DNA of 64,000 bases, from contig JBAZQB010000002.1 of NCBI GenBank assembly GCA_041645435.1, positions 310,001 to 374,000 of the forward strand, in the 5' to 3' direction. How positions within the stretch are numbered: position 1 is the first letter of the stretch; each line of letters starts with the position of its first letter. Shown piece after piece: positions 1 to 7,152 of this stretch. The position numbers and the translations under genes are program-made. This DNA is from Methanoregula sp. (GTDB taxonomy: Archaea > Halobacteriota > Methanomicrobia > Methanomicrobiales > Methanospirillaceae). The notes beneath the pieces are model-generated. The model worked only from the letters and a program-made list of their open reading frames with translations, ran no database searches and was not told the DNA's origin.

Positions 1-488
1 TCCCCTGCATCATCTTCTTTGACGAGATCGATGCGATCGCCCCGACCAGGGGCGGCAGGAATGACAACGGCGTTACCGAACGGGTCATCGCACAACTCTT
101 AACTGAGATGGACGGTCTTGAGGAGTTAAAAGGCGTTACCGTCCTTGCCGCGAGCAACCGTATCGACATGATCGATCCTGCACTCCTCCGGGCAGGACGC
201 ATGGATCTCCAGATCGAGCTGCCTAAGCCTGACGAGACGGGACGTCTTGAGATCTTCAAGGTGCATACACGAAAACGACCTATCGTAAAAGGGGTGAAAC
301 TTGCCGATTACATCAAAGAGACAGAAGGGTTCACCGGTGCAGAGATAGAGGCAGTCTGCAACCGCGCCGCCATTCTTGCCATCCGGGAGTTCTCAAAAAC
401 CGAAAAGGACCCGTCCGCATTTGTGATCAAATCGTTGCATTTCACCCGAGCGATTGAGGATGTGCGAGCCAATACTTCCAATACTTGA
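1..488 (+). CDS. Cdc48/VAT-like AAA ATPase, C-terminal part (5' end outside window)
   Basis: The reading frame is open from the window edge, so only about 160 C-terminal residues are seen. They hold the Walker B motif FFDEID, the second region of homology with its arginine finger (SNRIDMIDPALLRAGRMD) and the small helical AAA lid (FTGAEIEAVCNRAA). This is the pattern of a D2 domain of Cdc48/VAT/p97 unfoldases, but the N-terminal half needed to tell Cdc48 from a shorter AAA protein is missing. It ends 92 bases before gvpA on the same strand. A role in assembly or quality control of gas-vesicle proteins is only an inference from position. Confidence 0.85.
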   Translation, partial: PCIIFFDEIDAIAPTRGGRNDNGVTERVIAQLLTEMDGLEELKGVTVLAASNRIDMIDPALLRAGRMDLQIELPKPDETGRLEIFKVHTRKRPIVKGVKLADYIKETEGFTGAEIEAVCNRAAILAIREFSKTEKDPSAFVIKSLHFTRAIEDVRANTSNT

Positions 489-520
489 AACAATATTCGG
501 AAATTCCGGGAACCTATATA
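487..520 (+). promoter_or_regulatory. gvpA promoter with dyad operator and TATA box
   Basis: A perfect 11-base dyad, CGGAAATTCCG (499-509), lies directly before the TATA-like sequence CCTATATA (513-520), about 60 bases upstream of gvpA. The block 487-510 matches 1587-1610, ahead of the gvpC-like gene, at 23 of 24 positions. A site at the BRE edge suits an activator or repressor of archaeal basal transcription. The binding protein is unknown. Confidence 0.75.
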
Positions 521-580
521 CTCTTCCCCATTGAGTAGGTTGTGGGCAAAAATGCCCAGAACATAAAGGAGGAGAAAAAC

Positions 581-793
581 ATGGTAGAAAAAATGAACTC
601 ATCTTCGAGCCTCGTGGAGGTTATTGACCGTATTCTGGACAAGGGCATTGTTGTTGACGCATGGGCACGCGTCTCACTTGTCGGTATTGAGATACTCTCT
701 ATCGAAGCCCGCGTCGTGATCGCATCGGTTGAGACGTTCCTGAAGTACGCAGAAGCTGTCGGGCTTACGGAACACGCAGAAATTGCTGCATAA
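581..793 (+). CDS. gvpA: Gas vesicle structural protein GvpA
   Basis: GvpA is the small hydrophobic protein whose ordered ribs form the gas-vesicle wall. The 70 residues show the family core: SLVEVIDRILDKG, then a hydrophobic strand pair (VDAWARVSLVGIEIL) and an amphipathic helix (IEARVVIASVETFLKYAEA). The length is typical. An upstream GTG at 542 is in frame, but ATG 581 is chosen because a strong Shine-Dalgarno, AAAGGAGG (565-572), sits nine bases before it. The gene stands alone with its own promoter and a 3' hairpin, which fits a major structural protein needing more mRNA than the accessory genes. Confidence 0.95.
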   Translation: MVEKMNSSSSLVEVIDRILDKGIVVDAWARVSLVGIEILSIEARVVIASVETFLKYAEAVGLTEHAEIAA

Positions 794-810
794 TCATATA
801 TCCTTCTCTG

Positions 811-874
811 GGATGAATTCAAATGTATCCACATGTATGGAGATGCAATCCAATCATTCTTTTGAATTCAATCC
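811..874 (+). terminator. Long inverted repeat after gvpA (3' hairpin)
   Basis: GGATGAATTCAAA (811-823) pairs with TTTGAATTCAATCC (861-874) over 13 base pairs with one bulged A, 18 bases after the gvpA stop. An AT-rich tract (TTAAATTTT) follows. It may end most transcripts after gvpA or protect the 3' end of an abundant mRNA. Archaeal termination relies mainly on T-runs, so stabilisation is at least as likely. Confidence 0.5.
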
Positions 875-1586
875 TTAAATTTTGCACCAGATATTCACAA
901 CCACATTTTCCCAAGGTACGATTCGTTCACGTCATTACAATGCACGTCCCTCATGCTGCATAGTATGACCATAATATCGATATCTTTTTCGTTTTTAAAA
1001 TTTTTCGTTAGTTAAGATTGTATCTGAATAACCTATGACCGGAACATGAGCATTTACCGGTAAATAGCGAGGAAGACTGGATACAGATACAATAAAAATC
1101 CGTACAATATTACCCTGGAGATCATCGGGAGTTGCGCATATCGGTGATTGTCATCAGAACGATCAATCTGATATGCCTGTATTCCGGTATACCCCGTCAC
1201 TCATCAGATCTGGTATTCCCGTTATACCCGTTGCAGTATTATGTGTCCGATTCCGTGTTACGGGGTACTCACTCCTCATGATGTACCTGTCCCCAACAAT
1301 GTACCGTGCACCGGGTTACCCTTGCTACACCGGGTGTCCCTGTTCCTTTGATGTAACTGATTCTTCGGCATACCTTCTTCCACGTGACCAGCAGCGCCCG
1401 TGCCCCCCATAGTCTCTGTTGACCGGAGTGACTTGCAGGAAAAGGACCGGGGAACGCGAGGGAACAGATAAGATATGGGGATCCTGGCACCCCGCACTTG
1501 TCACGGCGCATACCCAGAACCCGATCCGGGCGTAGCTGTGTTCGTTTTGCCCTGTCTTTTGCACCTGCATCGTATCCTCAAATTTC
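875..1586. other. Long intergenic region between gvpA and the gvpC-like gene
   Basis: I see no convincing gene here. Short open frames occur on both strands around 1173-1570 but lack ribosome sites and recognisable protein pattern. The first part (about 880-1160) is AT-rich. From about 1170 to 1345 there are several imperfect copies of a motif like GGTATACCCCGT or ACCGGGTTACCC, some close to palindromic. These may be old repeats or binding sites. Confidence 0.5.
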
Positions 1587-1620
1587 GAAACAAAATTCGG
1601 AAATTCCGGGCACGTATTTA
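1587..1620 (+). promoter_or_regulatory. Promoter of the gvpC-like gene with the same dyad operator
   Basis: The sequence GAAACAAAATTCGGAAATTC continues into the dyad CGGAAATTCCG (1599-1609) and a TATA-like CGTATTTA (1613-1620). It differs from the gvpA site at one of the first 24 bases, and spacing to the TATA element is the same. This is the second of two matching sites in the locus. A degenerate half-site (CAGAATTCCGGGA, near 2465-2477) occurs ahead of gvpN. Confidence 0.75.
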
Positions 1621-1677
1621 TCAGATCCGTTCAGAATGGAAGAGTGTCAAAACAAAGACAGATGTGAGGTGGGAAAA

Positions 1678-2460
1678 ATGACAATAGCAGATGGAATGCA
1701 CCAGATCGTTGACAACATCAACGAAGCCAGATCGGCCAGGACATCGGACATTGCAGGATTGGTACGAGAAGTCGGGGCGATCCGTGCCGGCGCACAGAAG
1801 GACCTGAAACTGATCAGCCGCGTCCGGAGGCACAATGCCACCGCCCAGAAAAAGACACTCCACAAGTATGTAAAGAACCTGAAACATGACTCGCTGGATA
1901 TGCTGGGCGGTTTTTCCGCAAGCCGGATAGCGATGGGACAGGAATGCCGGGAAGAGCTCGGGGACTTTACGGACCAGTTAAAAAAGGACGTCACCGACAT
2001 CCGGCTCGATGCGGTACACATGATTCACGGCTTTGCAGATGAACGGGTGAGCCGGGGCATTGAACTCTCCCGGATGCTCAGGTCCTACAATGATGGAATC
2101 GTAGACGATGTACAGCAGTTAATGGGCATGTTCAAACAGGAGCGCATCCCGTTCCAGGAAGACCTGGCAGAAGCACACGGGATCTGGCAGAACGAGCGTT
2201 CGGGCGGACATGTACACACAAAAGTCCCAAAACGAACCGAGGCAAAGGCAGCAAAAGAGACAAAGACTCCCGAAGAGAAGGAAGGAGCCGTACTCAAGCA
2301 AAAGATCCTCAAAGCGATAAAAGCCTCTCCGGATGGAATCACCCTTGCAAAAGCAGGCAAGAAGGTAGGGATTGAATGGAGAAAACTTGTCAGACCTGCA
2401 AAAGAACTCGTTGAAGCGGGCTTAGTCGCAAAGAAGGAAACCCAGTACTTCCCGAACTAA
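1678..2460 (+). CDS. GvpC-like repeat protein with C-terminal winged helix
   Basis: The 260-residue product is mostly helical and charged. Residues about 70-175 contain degenerate repeats of roughly 34-40 residues, marked by MLGGFSASRIAMGQECREEL, MIHGFADERVSRGIELSRML and MGMFKQERIPFQEDLAEA. GvpC of cyanobacteria and haloarchaea also has helical repeats of about 33-40 residues that clamp the outside of the vesicle. A Lys/Glu-rich linker leads to a C-terminal domain (from about 207) resembling a winged helix (ILKAIKASPDGITLAKAGKK), not usual in GvpC. ATG 1678 follows GAGGTGGG; longer starts at 1498 or 1636 are less likely because the TATA box is at 1613-1620. Assignment to GvpC rests on repeat form and position. 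A short T-run (2484-2489) follows. Confidence 0.6.
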   Translation: MTIADGMHQIVDNINEARSARTSDIAGLVREVGAIRAGAQKDLKLISRVRRHNATAQKKTLHKYVKNLKHDSLDMLGGFSASRIAMGQECREELGDFTDQLKKDVTDIRLDAVHMIHGFADERVSRGIELSRMLRSYNDGIVDDVQQLMGMFKQERIPFQEDLAEAHGIWQNERSGGHVHTKVPKRTEAKAAKETKTPEEKEGAVLKQKILKAIKASPDGITLAKAGKKVGIEWRKLVRPAKELVEAGLVAKKETQYFPN

Positions 2461-2552
2461 AAACCAGAATTCCGGGAGAACTCTTTTTTGGTTTGACAAA
2501 AGCCCAAAAATAATGGTTCAACCGGCATGTCACACCGCTGGGAGAGCACACT

Positions 2553-3428
2553 ATGGATCTTGTAACCGTAATAAACCCAAAACCCCAGAACGAATTTGTT
2601 GAGACCCCCTATATCACGAGCATCGCGGATCGGGGTCTGCGCTATATTAAAAAAGGGTTCCCCATTCATTTATCCGGACCCACTGGCTGCGGAAAGACCA
2701 CCCTTGCTTTGCATATTGCATACCTGCTGGGGAGACCCGTGGTGCTGATCAACGGCGACGAGGAGTTCAGTACGTCGTCTCTTGTCGGCAGTCAGTCCGG
2801 GTACCGGAAACGCAAGGTGATCGACCGGTTCGTCTCCAGGGTTTACAAATCCGATGAGTCCATGACGAAGACCTGGTTGGATGACCGGCTTACGACTGCC
2901 TGCAAGCACGGGTTTACCCTGATCTATAACGAGTTCACCCGGTCACGCCCCGAAGCAAACAATATCTTTTTAGGGGTACTCGAAGAGCGGATGCTCGAAC
3001 TGCCGAGCGCGTCTGAAGACGGCAACTACATCAAGGTCCACCCGGACTTCTCTGCAATCTTCACGAGCAACCCGGAGGAGTATGCCGGAGTATTCCGGTC
3101 TCAGGACGCACTGATGGACAGGATGATCACCCTGCCGATGACCCATTATGATGAGGAGACTGAGATCGCTATCACGCAGGCAAAGGCGGGGGTATCTCAT
3201 TCTGTGGCAAAGAAGATTGTAAAGTTCGTACGAAAACTCCGGGCGGCAGATGTCTGTGAGTTCAGTCCTACGATCAGGGCTTCGGTCGCAATCGCCCGCG
3301 TCTATGACGAAGGGGACAAAGAATGGTTCGAACAGACCTGCATCGATATCCTCTCGCCTAAGATCGGAAAGGGTGACAAGGGAGATGTCGATCCTGCCGG
3401 AATCATCCGTGACCTGATAGCGAGTTAG
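2553..3428 (+). CDS. gvpN: Gas vesicle AAA+ ATPase GvpN
   Basis: GvpN is a MoxR-type AAA+ ATPase needed for growth of gas vesicles. Walker A, GPTGCGKTT, is at residues 42-50. The Walker B position reads LIYNEF (123-128), with Asn where many AAA+ proteins have Asp, followed by the GvpN hallmark TRSRPEANN. Sensor 1 is IFTSNPEEY. The length, 291 residues, is a little below other GvpN proteins. The start has GGGAG 9-13 bases upstream. It is the first gene of the long accessory run, with no obvious TATA box of its own, so it is probably transcribed with the gene before it. Confidence 0.93.
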   Translation: MDLVTVINPKPQNEFVETPYITSIADRGLRYIKKGFPIHLSGPTGCGKTTLALHIAYLLGRPVVLINGDEEFSTSSLVGSQSGYRKRKVIDRFVSRVYKSDESMTKTWLDDRLTTACKHGFTLIYNEFTRSRPEANNIFLGVLEERMLELPSASEDGNYIKVHPDFSAIFTSNPEEYAGVFRSQDALMDRMITLPMTHYDEETEIAITQAKAGVSHSVAKKIVKFVRKLRAADVCEFSPTIRASVAIARVYDEGDKEWFEQTCIDILSPKIGKGDKGDVDPAGIIRDLIAS

Positions 3429-3528
3429 GACCCTGTCATCCGGGTTATGTGCTGCCACCGGCATCCTAGTGCCTGGAAAGCATAAAACATCGCATGCAAA
3501 GAAACGAACCATCGATGGAGAGAACGAG

Positions 3529-3888
3529 ATGAAGACCGCACGAGATATCCGATCCGGACTTGACCTGTCACGGGATAAGAAGGTCCCCTGCCGGACGATC
3601 CAGATCGAGGACGAGATCAAAAAGAGGCTTGCAGAAACCGAGGGAGCCCTGCTTACCGAGGACGAACGGAACGCGATTATTAAAAAAGAGGAAAAAAGGA
3701 TACAGGTCCATAACCGGGCACTCACGAAGGCACGCCGTAAGATACTGAAGAGGAAAGAAGCAACTTCACTCGTCCAGGCAGTCCGCCGTGGCGAAAAGGT
3801 AAAAAATACTGCTGAAGTGACCGTCATCCCAAATAAAAAAGCATCCCCGAAAAAGAAGGCGTACCATGAAATCGATGTTGCGTACTGA
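3529..3888 (+). CDS. Small basic protein of the gas-vesicle locus, unknown
   Basis: I do not recognise a family. From ATG 3529 the product has 119 residues, very rich in Lys, Arg and Glu, with a helical middle (EDERNAIIKKEEKRIQ) and a Lys-rich tail (NKKASPKKKAYHEID). ATG 3529 is preferred because GGAG lies 8 bases upstream; a GTG at 3469 would add 20 residues. The 3' end overlaps gvpF by 23 bases, so it is translated with the gvp genes. Haloarchaeal GvpI is also small and very basic, so a GvpI-like role is possible, but I see no diagnostic motif. Confidence 0.7.
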   Translation: MKTARDIRSGLDLSRDKKVPCRTIQIEDEIKKRLAETEGALLTEDERNAIIKKEEKRIQVHNRALTKARRKILKRKEATSLVQAVRRGEKVKNTAEVTVIPNKKASPKKKAYHEIDVAY

Positions 3889-4630
3889 GACCCAGTCGAA
3901 ACTCCGGTGGCGGTACGTGTATGCCATCATCCCCTCGCGAAAGGAGCACACCTTTGGGCCTATCGGTCTCGATGGCGAGAACGTGTACACGATTCACTAC
4001 CGGGAGATTGCAGCAGTCGTCTCCGATTCCCCGACAAAGACCTTCGAGGTGCTCGATTACGGGATCGTCCACCAGCAGGCGCTCGAGAAGATCATGAAGG
4101 AGTACTGTGTTATCCCGATGAGCTTCGGGCAGTCAACATCTGAGGGGGATATCAAAACATTCCTCTCACGTAACTATCCGAAATTGAGGATGTACTTCAC
4201 CAAACTTATCGGAAAGACCGAACTCGGGCTGAAAGTAACCTGGAAGATCGACACGACGATAAAAGAGATCGCTGCATCCAATGTCAAGATCCGTGCAATG
4301 AAGCACCAGATCGCGGGCAAACCTCTCGAAAAGACCTACCGTCAGCGCCTCACGCTCGGGACGAAGGTCGCCGAAGAACTGACCAAACGGGAGGAGAAGA
4401 TCGCCCATGACATCTTTAACCGGCTGGGCGGGATTTCGGCGGATGCGAAGATGAACAAGAACCTCTCGGACGAGATGGTCTTAAACGCTGCCTTCCTTGT
4501 TGACAAAACCAAAGAGCGGGACTTCGACATGCTCGTCAACACGCTCGAACAGGAGTACGGGGAGAAACTACTGATGAAGTATGTGGTCGCACCGCCGTAT
4601 AACTTTGTGAACGTGCGGATACGGAGCTGA
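3866..4630 (+). CDS. gvpF: Gas vesicle protein GvpF/GvpL family
   Basis: The 254-residue protein has the GvpF/L layout: an N-terminal domain beginning with a Tyr-rich strand (WRYVYAIIPS), an IxYREIAAVVSD strand, then HQQALEKIMKEYCVIPMSFG, and a C-terminal domain ending in the strand AAFLVDKTKERDF and APPYNFVNVRI. GvpF contacts GvpA and is thought to act at nucleation. The start overlaps the upstream gene, and gvpG begins three bases after its stop. A second family member is at 10242. Which one matches haloarchaeal F and which L cannot be settled by eye; order next to gvpG favours F here. Confidence 0.92.
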   Translation: MKSMLRTETQSKLRWRYVYAIIPSRKEHTFGPIGLDGENVYTIHYREIAAVVSDSPTKTFEVLDYGIVHQQALEKIMKEYCVIPMSFGQSTSEGDIKTFLSRNYPKLRMYFTKLIGKTELGLKVTWKIDTTIKEIAASNVKIRAMKHQIAGKPLEKTYRQRLTLGTKVAEELTKREEKIAHDIFNRLGGISADAKMNKNLSDEMVLNAAFLVDKTKERDFDMLVNTLEQEYGEKLLMKYVVAPPYNFVNVRIRS

Positions 4631-4633
4631 ATT

Positions 4634-4864
4634 ATGGTCCTCATCGTCGATGACCTGCTCAAACTGCCGTTCGATCTCGGCATGAAGGTGCTCCAGGGGA
4701 TTGCAGATGATGCAGATGCAATGACCTTAAGCACGGAGCGGTCAGTCCGGGAACAGGTGCTCAGGACTCAGATGCAGTTCGAGCGGGGTGACCTGCCCGA
4801 AGAGGAGTACCGGGCTGCGATGATCCAGCTCCGGAAACGTCTGAATGAAGTAAAAGGTGTATAA
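4634..4864 (+). CDS. gvpG: Gas vesicle protein GvpG
   Basis: A 76-residue acidic helical protein. The N-terminus (LIVDDLLKLPFDLGMKVLQGIADDAD) matches the GvpG family, where a conserved hydrophobic helix precedes a coiled tail (ERGDLPEEEYRAAMIQLRKRL). GvpG is one of the essential minor proteins of the vesicle and commonly sits next to gvpF, as here. It starts three bases after gvpF and ends two bases before gvpO, so the three are almost certainly co-translated. Confidence 0.9.
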   Translation: MVLIVDDLLKLPFDLGMKVLQGIADDADAMTLSTERSVREQVLRTQMQFERGDLPEEEYRAAMIQLRKRLNEVKGV

Positions 4865-4865
4865 C

Positions 4866-5174
4866 ATGGCAAAACAGGTGCAGGTGCAGGCAAAACCCAA
4901 AGGGCAGAACATGAAGCAGTTACTGGATTCCGTCAAAAAGGAGATGGTGGAACTCACATCACTGCCGTTCAACATGATCGCCGGCGTGGCACTCGACGAA
5001 GAGACGCACATGCCTATCGTGACAATCGAACTCGTAGAGAGGAAAGCGATTCCCGACTCCATGGATCTCTTGGGAATATACGAAGTCATCATGAATGACG
5101 AGGGCGGGGTTGCCACGTTCAAGCGGGTCAGTATGCGAAAACGCGGGGACGTGGTCTCAGCAACGGAATATTAA
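4866..5174 (+). CDS. gvpO: Gas vesicle protein GvpO
   Basis: The 102-residue product has the GvpO core: a helix (MKQLLDSVKKEMVELTSLPF), then a beta unit with MPIVTIELVERKAIPDSMDL and LGIYEVIMNDEG, and the basic ending FKRVSMRKRGD. GvpO is required for vesicle formation in haloarchaea. ATG 4866 is used, one base after the gvpG stop, with AAGGTG upstream; an in-frame GTG at 4857 would overlap gvpG. In haloarchaea gvpO usually follows gvpN in the gvpACNO unit. Here it has moved behind gvpG. Confidence 0.9.
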   Translation: MAKQVQVQAKPKGQNMKQLLDSVKKEMVELTSLPFNMIAGVALDEETHMPIVTIELVERKAIPDSMDLLGIYEVIMNDEGGVATFKRVSMRKRGDVVSATEY

Positions 5175-5202
5175 CATCCGGTCATTTTCGGGGGTATGGA
5201 AA

Positions 5203-5700
5203 ATGGAGAAAAAAAAGGTAAAAAACAATGAACCCATCCTGGATTTCGGCTTGAAATTCGGGGGGATACTGACCGAACTGGGAAACTTCACCCAGGACAT
5301 AACAAAGATGGTCGAGGAGGGAAAAACCGAGATGAACAGGACCGGTGAAATCTCTTTTGACAAGTCCCAAAAACGAAAAGGGATGTACGGGATCTCTGTC
5401 CGGATGGGCGGGGATGGTATGCCCCGTGTCGACACCTTCGGCAGGAGGCCTGAGTCGGAGACCCGCGAACCGATTGTTGACGTCTTTGATGAAGCCGACC
5501 GGTTACAGGTAATTGTCGAGCTTCCCGGAGTTGAAGAAAAGGACATTTCCCTTGAATTGAAAGACCGCACCCTTATTCTTACCGCAGGGAAGGGTGAACG
5601 GAAGTACAGAAAAGAGATCGATCTCGGGGCTACGGTCAAAGGTGAGCCAAAGAAGCAGTACAAGAACGGGATACTTGAGATCAATCTCAAGAAGGCGTGA
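5203..5700 (+). CDS. gvpH: Gas vesicle protein GvpH, Hsp20-type
   Basis: The 165-residue protein has a charged N-terminal half and a C-terminal alpha-crystallin domain from about residue 87 (VDVFDEADRLQVIVELPGVE, then LKDRTLILTAGKGERKYRKE). GvpH proteins carry this small heat-shock fold and are thought to chaperone other Gvp proteins. ATG 5203 (MEKKKV) is chosen over a frame that runs back into gvpO. The usual C-terminal IXI tail of Hsp20 is replaced by GILEINLKKA. The next gene repeats just the Hsp20 core. Two more Hsp20-related genes lie at 8558 and 9265. Confidence 0.87.
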   Translation: MEKKKVKNNEPILDFGLKFGGILTELGNFTQDITKMVEEGKTEMNRTGEISFDKSQKRKGMYGISVRMGGDGMPRVDTFGRRPESETREPIVDVFDEADRLQVIVELPGVEEKDISLELKDRTLILTAGKGERKYRKEIDLGATVKGEPKKQYKNGILEINLKKA

Positions 5701-5704
5701 AAGT

Positions 5705-5953
5705 ATGCAGTCTGGCACATTATCCGGAGTCGACATTTTCGATGAAACTGACCGGTTGCAGGTGATAGTGGAACTGCCCGGAGTAAGTAAAGAGGATATC
5801 TCTGTAAACGTGAAGGCAAATGCCTTAAAAATTGTTGCCATGGCAGGTGCCCGGCAATATCACAGGCACATCGATCTGGGGGTTCCGGTCAAGGGTGAAC
5901 CTGAAATTCACTACAACAATGGCGTCCTTGAGATCATGCTGGGAAAGGCTTAG
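5705..5953 (+). CDS. Stand-alone Hsp20 core, GvpH paralogue
   Basis: An 82-residue protein made almost only of an alpha-crystallin domain. It is clearly similar to the end of GvpH just upstream: VDIFDETDRLQVIVELPGVS here against VDVFDEADRLQVIVELPGVE there, and both have the pattern DLGxxVKGEP and NGxLEIxLxKA. It starts four bases after the gvpH stop. The pair looks like a tandem duplication in which the second copy lost or never had the N-terminal half. It could form mixed oligomers with GvpH. Confidence 0.85.
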   Translation: MQSGTLSGVDIFDETDRLQVIVELPGVSKEDISVNVKANALKIVAMAGARQYHRHIDLGVPVKGEPEIHYNNGVLEIMLGKA

Positions 5954-6081
5954 GAGATTATGAGAACCGTTCAGCTATATCAGCGTTCTTTGAAAAGTTG
6001 TTTCTCAGAACGTAAAAGACGGATTATAGATTTCACAGGTACAGGCACTGCTGGCATTTACCCCAGAGTACGGGATGAATA

Positions 6082-6459
6082 ATGGCGATACAGGCATTGC
6101 GGGACGATTCGGCAAGTTCCCTTGTCGATGTGATCGAGCGGGTGCTGGACAAGGGAGTGATCATCAACGCTGATATCTGCGTCTCGGTTGCCGGCGTTGA
6201 ACTACTCGGTATCAAGATACGTGCAGCGGTTGCTTCGTTTGAGACTGCCGCGAAGTACGGGCTGGAGTTCCCTTCGGGCACAAACCTGAATACAGCAGTC
6301 TGGGACCGGGTAAAAGAGGACCAGGAACGATGCCCCCAGTGCGGGAAATCGGTTCCTATCCATGTGCTGCTCAACGAAAGTTGTCCCTGGTGCGGCTGGT
6401 CGAGCGCGAAAGCCTTAATGAATGCCCCGTCACTAAAACGGATTTCCCATCACAGGTGA
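6082..6459 (+). CDS. gvpJ: GvpJ (GvpA family) with C-terminal zinc ribbon
   Basis: Residues about 12-65 form a GvpA-type domain (SLVDVIERVLDKGVIINADI, VAGVELLGIKIRAAVASFET). The tail then has two CXXC pairs, CPQC and CPWC, about 18 residues apart, followed by GWSSAKA: a zinc-ribbon pattern. GvpJ and GvpM are minor GvpA homologues important for nucleation and shape. The zinc ribbon is not a usual part of them as far as I know. The gene begins 128 bases after the Hsp20 gene, the largest gap in the accessory run, so a separate promoter is possible (AT-rich GGATTATAGATTTC, 6021-6034). GvpJ rather than M is a judgement from order. Confidence 0.85.
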   Translation: MAIQALRDDSASSLVDVIERVLDKGVIINADICVSVAGVELLGIKIRAAVASFETAAKYGLEFPSGTNLNTAVWDRVKEDQERCPQCGKSVPIHVLLNESCPWCGWSSAKALMNAPSLKRISHHR

Positions 6460-6465
6460 GAGGAG

Positions 6466-7113
6466 ATGGAAGCGACTCGTGAACGGAAAACGACCCTTAT
6501 CGACCTGCTTGACCGGATACTTGATAAAGGGGCAGTCATTGATGCAGATGTGATCATCACGGTCTCGGGAGTTCCCCTCATCGGGCTCAAATTGCGGGCG
6601 ATGTTAGCGAGCATCGAGACGATGATCGAGTACGGAATGTGGGCGGACTGGGACAAAGCGATCCGTGCTGCTGCAAGCGAAGAAGAGAAGAAAAAACTCG
6701 CACAGGAAATCGCCCTGCTGCAAGGCGAAACGCCCTTGTTCCAATGCGCTGTTTCATACTGGCAGTCTGCCGGTGCCTGCCCGGCATGGACTTACGGCAC
6801 CCTCACCCTCACTGATGCTGCGATCCGAATCCACCAGAGAGAGCCGTTAGCATGCCTTGTTGCCGTCCGGTTCGAAGATCTTGCCGGGTATTCGCTCGAA
6901 TACGGCGCGATATCGACAGCCGCTGAACCCACCGGGTATCTCCACCTCGTTCAAACGGATGGCTCGGTCAGTGTGCTGCACCCGGATACCCCGGAGCAGG
7001 TGATCTCCTGTATCAGTGCAGAGATGAACCGGAGAAAACTCCGGTGGGCCCCCGTGGAGTGTCGTGCCCGGATGCCGGAGAATTACCGGAAATGTGTAGC
7101 AAAAGAGACTTGA
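6466..7113 (+). CDS. gvpM: GvpM-like (GvpA family) fused to PH/GRAM-like domain
   Basis: The first 65 residues are a GvpA-family domain (TLIDLLDRILDKGAVIDADV, VSGVPLIGLKLRAMLASIET). The rest, about 150 residues, resembles a bacterial PH or GRAM-like beta sandwich: WTYGTLTLTDAAIRI, FEDLAGYSLEYG, then YLHLVQTDGSVSVLH and a closing helix (EQVISCISAEMNRR). Ordinary GvpM is about 80-90 residues, so this protein is more than twice as long. A good Shine-Dalgarno (GAGAGGAG) precedes ATG 6466, six bases after gvpJ. The domain call for the tail is by eye only. Confidence 0.8.
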   Translation: MEATRERKTTLIDLLDRILDKGAVIDADVIITVSGVPLIGLKLRAMLASIETMIEYGMWADWDKAIRAAASEEEKKKLAQEIALLQGETPLFQCAVSYWQSAGACPAWTYGTLTLTDAAIRIHQREPLACLVAVRFEDLAGYSLEYGAISTAAEPTGYLHLVQTDGSVSVLHPDTPEQVISCISAEMNRRKLRWAPVECRARMPENYRKCVAKET

Positions 7114-7152
7114 ACCGGAATCCATCATACCCGACAAGCAGGTGTAAGTCAC

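Noticed and set aside
1173..1681. Short open frames on both strands between gvpA and the gvpC-like gene
   Set aside because: No ribosome sites or protein-like pattern, and the downstream promoter at 1587-1620 cuts through them.
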